Assembly (NCBI RefSeq): GCF_028401415.2
Contig: NZ_CP171821.2
Coordinates: forward strand, 3,596,001 to 3,660,000
DNA length: 64,000 nucleotides
Direction of reading: 5' to 3'
DNA from: Glaciecola sp028401415
GTDB taxonomy: Bacteria; Pseudomonadota; Gammaproteobacteria; Enterobacterales; Alteromonadaceae
Shown: piece by piece, positions 24,115-33,269 of the stretch
Layout of the letters: every line of letters starts with the position of its first letter
How positions within the stretch are numbered: the first letter of the stretch is position 1
The notes under the pieces: model-generated
Database searches by the model: none
What the model saw: the letters and a program-made list of their open reading frames with translations, nothing else
Told to the model about the DNA's origin: nothing
Position numbers and translations under genes: made by a program

Positions 24115-25521
24115 TCATTTAGCCTTTGTCTTGTGGAACGAAGAAATTAAGCGCGTATATTCCTTATGGCCAACAGGGTTGCTGGTAACATCACCTAAAC
24201 GCAATACCGTTAAACCTGAATAATGGTGCTCGCGCAGCGCGGTATCGATGTGTTGCCAACCGGCCTTGTGATGCACGCCAGCTGCCAAGGCGTTTTCACC
24301 TTTAATTGTTAAGCCTTTAGCGTGCGCGGCTTGTCCAAGCCATGCGACTAATGTCTTTGCGCGGCTGTAGGCCGGCGCTTCTGTATTATTGTCCATTTCC
24401 AAAGCGGTAAAATGCACAATAAGCGGTCGCTGCGTTGAAGTCGCAAATTGCTGAGCCATTGTTAATATGGACGAATAGCCAAAGTGATTGTCGATGGAAT
24501 AAGGCTGGAAAGGTATTAATCCAGCCGCTATTTCTGCCGAGCGACGCATGCCTCCTTGCACTGACATTTGCCAATGGATCCCGGGAATTTTGAATCCTAA
24601 GGGAATGTTTGAGAATGCACCCTGCAAAGCAGCATCGCCTGTACTGAGCATTTTTTCCCCATGCATTATTAGTGAATGATGATACCAGTCTATAAAGTCT
24701 CGGATTGGGCCCGCTTGATGATGCATAGCGTGCGCAAATGCGTGTTCAAGTTCGACCTGGCTCGGTGAAATACTGGAAAAGCCTGCATATTCTCTATTCC
24801 AGCTCGCATTAAGGTCTTCGATAGATGCAAATTTGGTAGACAAGTATTCTCGGTATTTTTCCAAAGCCGCTTCAGAAAACGCTTGCAAAGCGCCTCTTGT
24901 GGGATAACCAGTATTTTCATCATGCCCGTTGTAGGATGGATATCGTAATTCACCGGCTGAGCCCATCGAGATATTAATCTCTTGTATTTCATCGGCAAAA
25001 TCCGCAAATTCCGTTTCAAATGCGTGCATGAACTCGCGATACTGAGCATAAACCTGATTCGATACACTTGGCTCGTGCCATATTGCGAGCGTTTCGCGGG
25101 CATAGTTGCCTTGCTCGCTTTTAAACATCAATTCTTCTTGAGATACGCCCTCAAAATGCGTCCAAATCCAATTAGGGATTGGAATATTGCAGTTGTCGCC
25201 AACATTGCCACCACATTGGTGAAATGACATGATGGGGATCCACTGTAGTTGATGCTTGCGCAGCAGCTCTGCAAGCTTATGGTAGTATGACCAATCGAAG
25301 GTATTGTCAGCAGACTTTTCAACTTTTCCCCACCAAATATCAACGGATACACCGTGTACCCCCATTTCTTTGGCGATAGCCAACTCCTTATCAAACTGCT
25401 GCCACTGTTCCTCAGTCGCAAGCTCGAGTGGAGCCATCACATTGAATGTATGTTTGGATGTTGCTGCGAAAACATTCGCAGCAAAGAAGTAGAAAAGTAT
25501 AAAAATTGCAATTCGTATCAT
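24115..25521 (-). CDS. Secreted glycoside hydrolase family 14 beta-amylase
   Basis: This exo-acting enzyme releases maltose from the non-reducing ends of starch-like glucans. From the ATG at 25521 it has about 468 residues, with a clear signal peptide (MIRIAIFILFYFFAANVFA). The open frame continues upstream only to a TTG at 25575. The GH14 core is easy to follow: GVSVDIWWGKVE, PIMSFHQCGGNVGD, GSAGELRYPSYN with the acid Glu191, and HFTALEMDNN with the base Glu375. Both catalytic positions are very close to those of soybean beta-amylase (186 and 380). There is no C-terminal starch-binding domain. It is a lone gene, with no maltose transporter or regulator beside it. GH14 is uncommon in Gammaproteobacteria, so horizontal origin is possible. 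Confidence 0.92.
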   Translation of the reverse strand: MIRIAIFILFYFFAANVFAATSKHTFNVMAPLELATEEQWQQFDKELAIAKEMGVHGVSVDIWWGKVEKSADNTFDWSYYHKLAELLRKHQLQWIPIMSFHQCGGNVGDNCNIPIPNWIWTHFEGVSQEELMFKSEQGNYARETLAIWHEPSVSNQVYAQYREFMHAFETEFADFADEIQEINISMGSAGELRYPSYNGHDENTGYPTRGALQAFSEAALEKYREYLSTKFASIEDLNASWNREYAGFSSISPSQVELEHAFAHAMHHQAGPIRDFIDWYHHSLIMHGEKMLSTGDAALQGAFSNIPLGFKIPGIHWQMSVQGGMRRSAEIAAGLIPFQPYSIDNHFGYSSILTMAQQFATSTQRPLIVHFTALEMDNNTEAPAYSRAKTLVAWLGQAAHAKGLTIKGENALAAGVHHKAGWQHIDTALREHHYSGLTVLRLGDVTSNPVGHKEYTRLISSFHKTKAK

Positions 25522-25694
25522 TTTGTAAGCAAGATTTTTCTGCGAGCGATCGATACAAATACTATTGCTCAGCAATTAAGCACTATCAACGATTTTAGCT
25601 GTTTTTGACTATGAATACGGTTGCATTTCAGCAAAAATAAAACGCGAACCTGCATCAAAGTTGAGTCACCGTGCAGCGTGTTGAAAGCCTCCAT

Positions 25695-26981
25695 CTACTT
25701 ATCAATTTTCGCAAACACCGCATCCGCAGCTTCCAAGGTATCTGCCACAATATCAGCGGTGTGCGCTTTGGACACAAACCCAGCTTCGTAAGACGCAGGC
25801 GCTAAATAGACACCGTGCTCTAACATGCCATGATAAAACTGATTGAATTGCTTAGTGTTGCAGTTAATCGCTTGCTGATAGTTAGTCACGCGCTCTACAT
25901 CGGTGAAGAAAATGCCGAACATGCTACCTGCCACATTGCAGCTCATGGGTATGCCGTGCTTATGTGCCAAATCGCGCATGCCCTCGGCTACGTTGCGGGT
26001 ACTCTCAAAAATGGAATCGTAAAAGCCATCTACCGTAATCTGCTTTAGCGCTGCAAGCCCTGCGGCCATTGCAACAGGATTCCCAGATAGTGTACCTGCC
26101 TGATAAATAGGGCCGGTAGGGGCTATGTGGGTAATGATTTCGCGTTTTCCGCCAAATGCGCCGACCGGCATACCGCCACCGATGACTTTTCCAAGGCAGG
26201 TTAAGTCAGGTATGACATTGAACGCTTCTTGTGCGCCGCCGCGTGACACCCTAAAGCCGGTCATGACCTCATCAAATATGAGCACGCTGTGATAAGTGTC
26301 ACAAGTTTCCCGCAGGCCTTCTAAAAAGCCATCAACGGGAGGAATGCAGTTCATGTTGCCGGCGACAGGCTCTACAATGATGCAGGCTATGTCATCGCCG
26401 TGTTCATCAAACGCCGCCTGAACAGAGTCTAAATTGTTAAAGTCGACAGTGAGTGTATGTTTTGCAAAGTCTTCAGGGACACCTGGAGAGCTTGGTACGC
26501 CCAGCGTAAGCGCGCCGCTTCCTGCTTTAACAAGCAAGGAGTCTGCGTGGCCGTGATAACAGCCTTCAAATTTCAATATTTTGTTTTTACTGGTATATCC
26601 GCGGGCTAATCGAATGGCGCTCATAGTGGCTTCGGTGCCTGAATTGACCATGCGAACCATTTCCATTGAAGGTACGGTTTTAGCGACCAGCTCGGCCATT
26701 AATACTTCTGCCTCGGTGGGTGCGCCGTAACTTAAACCGAATTCTGAAGCTGCAATCACCGCTTGGCGAATTTGAGGGTTGTTGTGCCCAAGCACCATAG
26801 GCCCCCATGACTGAATGTAGTCAATATAGCGATTGCCATCTACATCGTACATATAGGGCCCATCTGTTCGCTGAATAAAGCGAGGCGTGCCGCCTACTGC
26901 TTTAAAGGCTCTAACCGGAGAGTTTACTCCTCCAGGAATGGTTTTTTGGGCACGTTCAAATAAGGTTTCAGATTTTGTCAT
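25695..26981 (-). CDS. hemL: Glutamate-1-semialdehyde 2,1-aminomutase
   Basis: A PLP-dependent enzyme of 428 residues that converts glutamate-1-semialdehyde to 5-aminolevulinate in the C5 haem pathway. The N-terminus SETLFERAQKTIPGGVNSPVRAF is typical. The substrate/PLP blocks include GTEATMSAIRLARG, FEGCYHGHADSL and LIFDEVMTGFRV. The Schiff-base Lys265 lies in CLGKVIGGGMPVGAFGG. The length equals that of the E. coli enzyme. It is cytoplasmic and probably monocistronic; pyrB follows upstream on the same strand with a 59-base gap. Confidence 0.97.
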   Translation of the reverse strand: MTKSETLFERAQKTIPGGVNSPVRAFKAVGGTPRFIQRTDGPYMYDVDGNRYIDYIQSWGPMVLGHNNPQIRQAVIAASEFGLSYGAPTEAEVLMAELVAKTVPSMEMVRMVNSGTEATMSAIRLARGYTSKNKILKFEGCYHGHADSLLVKAGSGALTLGVPSSPGVPEDFAKHTLTVDFNNLDSVQAAFDEHGDDIACIIVEPVAGNMNCIPPVDGFLEGLRETCDTYHSVLIFDEVMTGFRVSRGGAQEAFNVIPDLTCLGKVIGGGMPVGAFGGKREIITHIAPTGPIYQAGTLSGNPVAMAAGLAALKQITVDGFYDSIFESTRNVAEGMRDLAHKHGIPMSCNVAGSMFGIFFTDVERVTNYQQAINCNTKQFNQFYHGMLEHGVYLAPASYEAGFVSKAHTADIVADTLEAADAVFAKIDK

Positions 26982-27040
26982 AGCGGTCGCAAATATCTCG
27001 TATTAATGGGTGAAAGCTTGTTTTATTCGTTAAGCTTTGA

Positions 27041-28057
27041 TTAGTTTTGGCTTTTAGTTGTGTACCAGTGAACAGGTCGGTCGAAGTCACTGACTTTGTC
27101 GGCTACCCCTAAAGTGAGCGCAAAAAGTGCCATTCTCACCAACACGCCATTGTCGGTTTGACGGAATATCGCCAGGTTTGGGTGCATGTTTAAATCGTTA
27201 TCAAGCTCGTTTGCCTCAGCTCGTGAGTCGCGAGGAAGCGGATGCATAATAACGGTTTGAGATTTAAAGTGTTGAGTATAAATTTGCTGGTTCAAGCGAA
27301 ACTTACCGCGATATTTGTTTGCTTCTTCCTGTGAAGGAAAACGCTCTTCTTGAATGCGAGTTTGATAGCAAATGTCTGCCTCAACAATCCCTTCAAATTG
27401 GTCTGTCACTATGAGTTCATGGCCTGCATCGGTGATAGCGGCGCAAACTGAGTCAGGCATGCCAAGTTCAATGGGCGAAATCATGGTGAATTTTACATTG
27501 CGAAAAAGCGTCAGCATTTTTGCCAGAGAATGCACGGTTCGACCAAACTTCAAATCACCAATCATGGCAATATGTAAACCATCAATACTCTGCCCGTTAG
27601 ACATCCGTTCTTTGGCAATGGTATATAAGTCCAGCAATGCTTGAGTAGGATGCTCGTTAGCCCCATCACCGCCATTAATAACAGGCACTCGACTACCTTG
27701 CGCAAACTCAGCCACGGATCCGGCATGGGGATGGCGCATGGCAATAATGTCACTGTAACCACTCAATACTCGTGCTGTGTCGTAAAGAGATTCGCCTTTT
27801 GCTAATGCTGAATTGCTCATACCAGTGGTTTCGCGTACTTCACCGCCTAGTAAATTAAATGCGGTGCCAAAGCTTACACGCGTTCGAGTGCTGGCCTCAA
27901 AAAAGAGATTGCCTAAAATTGCACCGTCGAGCACTTGCGTGCGTTTTTCTCGGTCGGCATACGGCCGCATATTATCTGCAATTGAGAAAACTTGTTCGAT
28001 AGCATCGCGATCAAATTGATTTACGCTGAGAATGTGTTGTCCAGTAAAGCTCGACAT
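27041..28057 (-). CDS. pyrB: Aspartate carbamoyltransferase catalytic chain
   Basis: This 338-residue enzyme condenses carbamoyl phosphate with aspartate, the committed step of pyrimidine synthesis. The carbamoyl-phosphate loop FEASTRTRVSFGTAF, the NGGDGANEHPTQALLDLYT block and the C-terminal MHPLPRDSRAEANEL are all present. It is slightly longer than the E. coli chain (311 residues). No pyrI regulatory chain lies next to it in this window. Repeats upstream (28151-28210) could be control elements. Gene identity is certain. Confidence 0.96.
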   Translation of the reverse strand: MSSFTGQHILSVNQFDRDAIEQVFSIADNMRPYADREKRTQVLDGAILGNLFFEASTRTRVSFGTAFNLLGGEVRETTGMSNSALAKGESLYDTARVLSGYSDIIAMRHPHAGSVAEFAQGSRVPVINGGDGANEHPTQALLDLYTIAKERMSNGQSIDGLHIAMIGDLKFGRTVHSLAKMLTLFRNVKFTMISPIELGMPDSVCAAITDAGHELIVTDQFEGIVEADICYQTRIQEERFPSQEEANKYRGKFRLNQQIYTQHFKSQTVIMHPLPRDSRAEANELDNDLNMHPNLAIFRQTDNGVLVRMALFALTLGVADKVSDFDRPVHWYTTKSQN

Positions 28058-28150
28058 GTATGTGGGCTACTCGGAATTTAGTGTAATTGATGTAACCCTA
28101 AGTGTATCAAACTTTATTCATTTGTTGGACAAAGGGATGCTTATTTGAGC

Positions 28151-28210
28151 GTTCAAATGAACACTTTTGTTCAAGGATATGTTCAATTATCAACACAGTG
28201 TTTAACACTG
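28151..28210. promoter_or_regulatory. Cluster of GTTCAA repeats and a palindrome upstream of pyrB
   Basis: GTTCAA occurs three times in direct orientation (28151, 28169, 28181), with an inverted TGAAC at 28158. Together they make TGAACA-N4-TGTTCA. A perfect CAGTGT-TTA-ACACTG palindrome follows at 28196-28210. This clustering looks like an operator region for pyrB or the divergent side, but no regulator can be named. Confidence 0.4.
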
Positions 28211-28290
28211 AGACGGGTCACTGCTTAATTTACGATTGAGAATTTCACTTATGGAGCGCTTTAATGTTTATCTACGTATTTCATTACTTA

Positions 28291-28485
28291 ACCTCAACTC
28301 GGGATAAGCGATAGTGCAAATGTTTGTTTTAACGATGTATGTAATATATTGTCACCAAGTAGTGATAAAAACGTGAAGTGCAAGGCGCAAAAGAGACGTA
28401 ATAGTTATTCTATTGCTCGCTTTTGCAACGCAGTAATTCGCGTTTTTAGCGCTGCTTGGCGCTATCGCTTATCCCGAGTTGAGGT
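28291..28485. mobile_element. MITE-like element with 24-bp terminal inverted repeats
   Basis: Perfect 24-bp inverted repeats lie at 28291-28314 (starting ACCTCAACTCGGGATAAGCG) and 28462-28485. They are flanked by an exact 6-bp direct duplication TACTTA (28285-28290 and 28486-28491). The 195-bp element has no gene. Its interior is itself a long imperfect palindrome around AATAGTTATTCTATT. This is the structure of a non-autonomous miniature transposable element. It sits between pyrB and the RND operon, upstream of the putative operator at 28580. Confidence 0.85.
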
Positions 28486-28579
28486 TACTTAACAGTCTGC
28501 CTTTGCTTACTTATTCAAAGCGGTGAGCTAGGAGAATCCAACTTTAGATGAAAAGATGAGCAATATTTAATATTAATAG

Positions 28580-28594
28580 ACTAGACAGTCTAGT
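28580..28594. promoter_or_regulatory. Palindromic operator (TetR-type) before the RND efflux operon
   Basis: ACTAGACAGTCTAGT is a perfect 15-base palindrome centred on one base, in an AT-rich promoter-like stretch about 100 bases before the adaptor gene. Its TAGAC-N-GTCTA core resembles operators of TetR/AcrR repressors that control efflux pumps. A second short palindrome, ACTGTTCAGT, lies at 28611-28620. No TetR gene is present in this window. Confidence 0.55.
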
Positions 28595-28686
28595 ATTTAT
28601 ATTCTAGCATACTGTTCAGTGTATATAATTTGAGCGCAGTCTTTCAGCGTCAGGACCGCTCTCAAGGCTATAAAGAGAACGCCTTA

Positions 28687-29976
28687 ATGCCCAACGACTC
28701 CGCCGCCGCACCGATAAAGCATGGTAATAATGGTAAGCTTCTATTAACGCTTATTACTGTCGTAAGTTTTATTTTACTGATAATTCTAATGAGTGTGTCC
28801 GGGAGTGGAAGCAGCCAAGCTTATACTCAAAGCGATTTGATGGTAGTCGAAAATATGACCGTCGAAGTTATGCCAATCAAAATGCAATCACAATTTACTC
28901 GCAAGCGAATCGTGTACGGGCAAATCGAATCTGCCAAGCAATCTGATGTAGGGTTTGAGTTAGCTGGCGTATTAGCCAAGCGCTTAGTGGCAGAGGGTGA
29001 TAGTGTACGGCAAGGTCAAGCGCTAGCCATGCTCGATTTAGCTAGGCTTGATGCACGTGAAAACGAGCTAATTGCATCTCTTGACCGTGCGCGTGCAGAC
29101 GCCACGCTTGCGGAATTGTCCGCTAAGCGAACTCAAGAGCTAGTTGACGCAAAGCTTGAACCACAGCAGCGTCTAGACGAGGCTCAAGCCGCGCTGAACG
29201 CTGCAACTGCATTGGTGAATGAAGTTCAAGCTCGTTTGCAAAGTCTGCAGGTAGAAAAGGAAAAATCAACGATCATCGCGCCCTTTGACGGGCAAGTCGT
29301 TGCTGAACTCGCCGATGAAGGCACGGTGCTCAATACGGGACAGGCGGTGTTTAGCGTCTTGGCAACTGACTCACTTGAAGCGCGTTTTGGTCTGCCCGAA
29401 AACATTGCTTTCGGCGTCGAGCTTGGTGAGCAATATCGGTTAACCTTAGGCGGCCTTGAATTTCCTGCCTCGGTAAAATCTATTTCAAAACAGCGGAATC
29501 TTGCCACACGCACCATCGACACGGTATTTGCTTTATCTCGGAATACCCTGGCGCCAGCGGAGCTTGAGGCATTAGTGTCAGGCGACCTGGTGTCCATATC
29601 AGTCCCCATTGAAGTTGACAAGCGAGGCGCATGGATCCCTTTGGATGCTTTATCAAGCGGTGTAAGAGGTTTGTGGACGGTATTTGTTTATGATCAAAGT
29701 TCGCAAAGCATTGCTTCTCGTACCGTCGCCGTTGAACACATAGAAGCCGAGAAGGCCTTTGTTTCCGGCGCGATTCAGGACGAAGATTTAATTGTCGCAA
29801 ACGGTTCTCACCGACTTACGCCAGGGCAAACGGTCACTCAAGTGCGTGAAGTGAAAAATACAGTGACGAATACTATGGTAGACGTCAGTGGCAGTTTGCA
29901 CACGCAAAAGCAAGGCCGCGATGGGGCCCTTTCATCATATGAGAGCGCAGATTCCGCTTCTGCACATAGAAACTAA
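28687..29976 (+). CDS. RND efflux pump periplasmic adaptor (membrane fusion protein)
   Basis: A HlyD/AcrA-type adaptor of about 429 residues that links the inner-membrane RND pump to an outer-membrane channel. An N-terminal membrane segment (LLLTLITVVSFILLIILM) is followed by the lipoyl half-motifs VGFELAGVLAKRLVAEGDSVRQGQALAMLD and STIIAPFDGQVVAELADEGTVL, which flank a helical hairpin rich in Ala, Glu and Leu. The beta-barrel and membrane-proximal domains follow. The start may be the ATG at 28687 or an in-frame TTG at 28630; neither has a strong ribosome site. Its stop overlaps the permease start (TAATG). No outer-membrane TolC-like gene is adjacent. Confidence 0.9.
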   Translation: MPNDSAAAPIKHGNNGKLLLTLITVVSFILLIILMSVSGSGSSQAYTQSDLMVVENMTVEVMPIKMQSQFTRKRIVYGQIESAKQSDVGFELAGVLAKRLVAEGDSVRQGQALAMLDLARLDARENELIASLDRARADATLAELSAKRTQELVDAKLEPQQRLDEAQAALNAATALVNEVQARLQSLQVEKEKSTIIAPFDGQVVAELADEGTVLNTGQAVFSVLATDSLEARFGLPENIAFGVELGEQYRLTLGGLEFPASVKSISKQRNLATRTIDTVFALSRNTLAPAELEALVSGDLVSISVPIEVDKRGAWIPLDALSSGVRGLWTVFVYDQSSQSIASRTVAVEHIEAEKAFVSGAIQDEDLIVANGSHRLTPGQTVTQVREVKNTVTNTMVDVSGSLHTQKQGRDGALSSYESADSASAHRN

Positions 29977-32900
29977 TGTCACATATTTCAGAATCAGATA
30001 AATCAAAGGACGGCGCCTCAAATCAACACGGTGCTCATCCCAATTATCAACATGCTCCTTGGTACACTGCGTTTTTTAGAAAAGGGCATTTATTAGTACT
30101 GAGTATTGTGATCATTTTGGTTGCGGGCTTATCTGCAATTCAAAGTCTACCAAGGTTGGAAGATCCACGCATTGATTTGCGCAACGTCATTGTGCTGACT
30201 AGCTTTCCGGGAGCCTCTGCTGAACGAGTTGAAGCCTTAGTGACTGACGTAATAGAAGACGAGTTGCGCCAGCTATTTGAAATAAAAGAGATTAAATCAA
30301 CTTCAAAAGCGGGATTTTCGTCGCTGTCGGTTGAGCTGCAAGATACGGTCGATAACAGCAACAATCAACAGATATTTTCAAAGATTCGTGATGCACTTGA
30401 TGACGCTGCAGCTCGTTTCCCTCCGGGTGCGCAAGCGCCAATTCTAGAAGACAAGCGTGGAGCAACTGCGTTTACAGTTTTGTATGCCTTAAGCCCGGTG
30501 TTTGAAGAGAATACCGACTTAAGCTTAACCAGCAGAATGGCCGATGAACTGGCAGATAGCTTGCGAAACGTGCCAGGTACCGAACTTGTGCGCATTTACG
30601 GTGAACCTCAAGAGGAAATTACCGTGACGCTAAATGCACAGCAGTTAGCGCTTGCAGGCATGAGCTTATCGCAGGTAAGTCAGCGTATTGCGGCCGCTGA
30701 TGCTAAACTGCCTGCCGGTGTGCTACTCAACGATGCGCGTAATATTCGCGTTCAGGTTGCTCAGCCACTTGAGAGCGTGTCAATTGTTGCGAACACCCCC
30801 ATCATCAACAACAGCGGTGATGTCCTACGCTTAGGGGATATTTCAGATGTTCAGCGTACGCAATTGGACCCGCCCACTGAAATTGCGCTAGTGAATGGCA
30901 AACGCAGCATTTTTGTTGCAGTGAGAATGCAAACTACCGTTCGGGTGGATACCTGGACTCAGGCGATTAAAAAGCAAGCTGATAAATTTAATCAAAGCTT
31001 CGGCAGCAGCGTAAAGGCTGAGTTAGTCTTTGAACAAAATAAGTATACCGATCAACGTCTCTCAGAGTTAAGTAATAACTTACTGCTTGGCTCAGTGGTC
31101 GTCATGTTTGTTGTGCTGTTTTTTATGGGGGCAAAGGCAGCATGGATAGTGGGTCTCGCGCTTCCAATGTGCGCCGCATTTGCCATATTTAGCTTGAGCT
31201 TTTTTAATCAGCAAATACATCAAATGTCCATTTTCGGCATCATTATCGCCATTGGCTTGCTGATTGATAATGCCATTGTGATCACGGATGAAATTCGGCT
31301 AAACCTGCTCAATCACTCGCTCTCGCGTTTAGACGTGCTGCAAAAAAGTGTTAAACACCTATTTTCGCCCTTACTCGCGTCTACCCTCACTACCATTTTA
31401 GGCTTTATGCCGGTATTTTTATTAAACGGCAATATCGGTGATTTCATTGGCGGTATCGCCATAAGCGTTGTCATGGCCCTAATTGGCTCATTAGCAATTT
31501 CCTTGACCATTATTGCGGCCTTGGCAGCCCGTTTTTTACCGCGTGACAGCAGCGAAGATCATGCATGGTATCGCCGTGGCTATCAGCTACCGTCGGTCTC
31601 AAAAGCCTTTGAACGTTTACTGGCGAAACTGATTAATCGTCCAATGTTTGTATTACCCGCCATTGCCGTTTTTTGTGCCAGTGGCTTTGTATTATCAACC
31701 ACTCTTGAAAATGTGTTCTTTCCAAGTGCTGATCGCGATCAGTTTGAAATGTATGTGTTTATGCCAAGCGGCACCGGCATTAATCGTACCTACGAAATGA
31801 CCAGAGAAATTGATGAGCACTTGCGCCAAAATGAAAAAATAGAGCAGCTTACGTGGTTAGTGGGTGCTTCCACACCTTCTATCTATTACAACCAGGTCAT
31901 GACGCGCGACAACAGCCCTGAATTTGCGAATGCGGTATTTACTACAAGCAGCGTAGCAGATGCTGATACCCTTGTACGCAATATGCATTTTGATGTGCAA
32001 AACCGTTTTCCCGAAGCTAAAATTGTGGTGCGCAAATTTGGTCAAGGCCCGCCTATTGCTTCTCCTTTAGAGGTAGATATTTTCGGGCCGGATTTGGAAG
32101 TGCTCGAGCAGTTAGGGCAGCAGGTTAGACTTGCGATGACAAAAATTGAAGGGCTGACGCAATCGACCGCCTCCATTACGATGACAGAAGCTGAGCTTAA
32201 CTATGCGGTGTCTGAAGAGGTGAGCTATTTATCGCAGCTATCTTTAAACGAAATTGCAGAACAATTACAAAATGCCCTTGCAGGCAGCACGGGTGGTTCA
32301 ATCCTTCAAGGTACTGAAGAAATGCCAATTCGCGTGCGAATCAACAACGCCCAGCGAAGTTCACTGAGCGAACTTGAAGCTTTGCCGCTGATAAGTAGGC
32401 AGGTGCAACAAACCGGTCCCTTAGGCGTGGCTAATTTGGGCAGTTTTTCACTGCAGCCAAGCATCAGCGGTATCACGCGTCTAGATGGTGAGCGTATTAA
32501 CAAGGTACAAGCTTATTTGCTGCCAGGTGTTGCTGCGGTGAGCGCCAGTAACCAATTGCGCGATGAGTTGGAACAGGGCGCATTGGTGCTGCCAGAAGGC
32601 TACCGTATAAAAATGGCAGGAGATGCAGACGAACAGCAGCAGGCGCTTGGTCAACTAGCCACATATGCGCCCGTGCTGTTGGTGCTGATGATCACGTCTC
32701 TCATTTTAAGTTTTTCAAGTGTCAGGTTTGCCGCTGTGATTGCAGTTGTGGCGATGTTGTCAGTGGGGCTTGGCTTTTTTAGTTTGTGGTTGTCAGGCTT
32801 GCCGGTGGGCTTTAACCCGCTTTTGGGCAGCGCAGGCTTAATTGGTGTTGCTATCAATGGCTCTATTGTTGTCATTGCATCGATTGCCAGCAATACAGAC

Positions 32901-33170
32901 GCCATGCGCGGAGATACCGAAGCTATCGTGTCTGAGACCATGAGCTGTAGTCGTCATATTTTATCAACTACCTTCACGACGGTTGGCGGTCTTATCCCCT
33001 TGTTGCTATTCAGCGAAGGGAGTTTTTGGCCGCCGCTTGCTGTGGTAATTGCTGGGGGAGTTGGATTTTCTGTGATACTTTCGCTCATATTTACCCCCAC
33101 AATTGTATCTGCCTTATGCCGTCTAAGAGAAAAACGCAAAGCTTTCTTTGCAAAGCAGCTAGCAAATTAG
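29976..33170 (+). CDS. RND efflux transporter permease (AcrB-like) with altered proton-relay residues
   Basis: A 1064-residue inner-membrane pump with twelve predicted helices and two large periplasmic loops. Helix 1 starts at about residue 35 and the C-terminus is cytoplasmic. It is translated from an ATG overlapping the adaptor stop. In AcrB, helix 4 has two Asp and helix 10 a Lys for proton transfer. Here helix 4 reads GLLIDNAIVI (Asp431-Asn432) and helix 10 GVAINGSIVV (Asn961 where Lys is expected). One acidic residue is therefore retained and its partner charges are lost. It may be a subfamily with a different coupling scheme. The substrate is unknown. The pair probably answers to the palindromic operator upstream. 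Confidence 0.93.
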   Translation: MSHISESDKSKDGASNQHGAHPNYQHAPWYTAFFRKGHLLVLSIVIILVAGLSAIQSLPRLEDPRIDLRNVIVLTSFPGASAERVEALVTDVIEDELRQLFEIKEIKSTSKAGFSSLSVELQDTVDNSNNQQIFSKIRDALDDAAARFPPGAQAPILEDKRGATAFTVLYALSPVFEENTDLSLTSRMADELADSLRNVPGTELVRIYGEPQEEITVTLNAQQLALAGMSLSQVSQRIAAADAKLPAGVLLNDARNIRVQVAQPLESVSIVANTPIINNSGDVLRLGDISDVQRTQLDPPTEIALVNGKRSIFVAVRMQTTVRVDTWTQAIKKQADKFNQSFGSSVKAELVFEQNKYTDQRLSELSNNLLLGSVVVMFVVLFFMGAKAAWIVGLALPMCAAFAIFSLSFFNQQIHQMSIFGIIIAIGLLIDNAIVITDEIRLNLLNHSLSRLDVLQKSVKHLFSPLLASTLTTILGFMPVFLLNGNIGDFIGGIAISVVMALIGSLAISLTIIAALAARFLPRDSSEDHAWYRRGYQLPSVSKAFERLLAKLINRPMFVLPAIAVFCASGFVLSTTLENVFFPSADRDQFEMYVFMPSGTGINRTYEMTREIDEHLRQNEKIEQLTWLVGASTPSIYYNQVMTRDNSPEFANAVFTTSSVADADTLVRNMHFDVQNRFPEAKIVVRKFGQGPPIASPLEVDIFGPDLEVLEQLGQQVRLAMTKIEGLTQSTASITMTEAELNYAVSEEVSYLSQLSLNEIAEQLQNALAGSTGGSILQGTEEMPIRVRINNAQRSSLSELEALPLISRQVQQTGPLGVANLGSFSLQPSISGITRLDGERINKVQAYLLPGVAAVSASNQLRDELEQGALVLPEGYRIKMAGDADEQQQALGQLATYAPVLLVLMITSLILSFSSVRFAAVIAVVAMLSVGLGFFSLWLSGLPVGFNPLLGSAGLIGVAINGSIVVIASIASNTDAMRGDTEAIVSETMSCSRHILSTTFTTVGGLIPLLLFSEGSFWPPLAVVIAGGVGFSVILSLIFTPTIVSALCRLREKRKAFFAKQLAN

Positions 33171-33269
33171 GTAACAAAGTGCAGCAATGGTGGCATACCG
33201 ATTGTGCTTTTTGTCGACAAACTCGGTATATCATCATATGGGCAATATTAATGATGATGCTATATTTTT

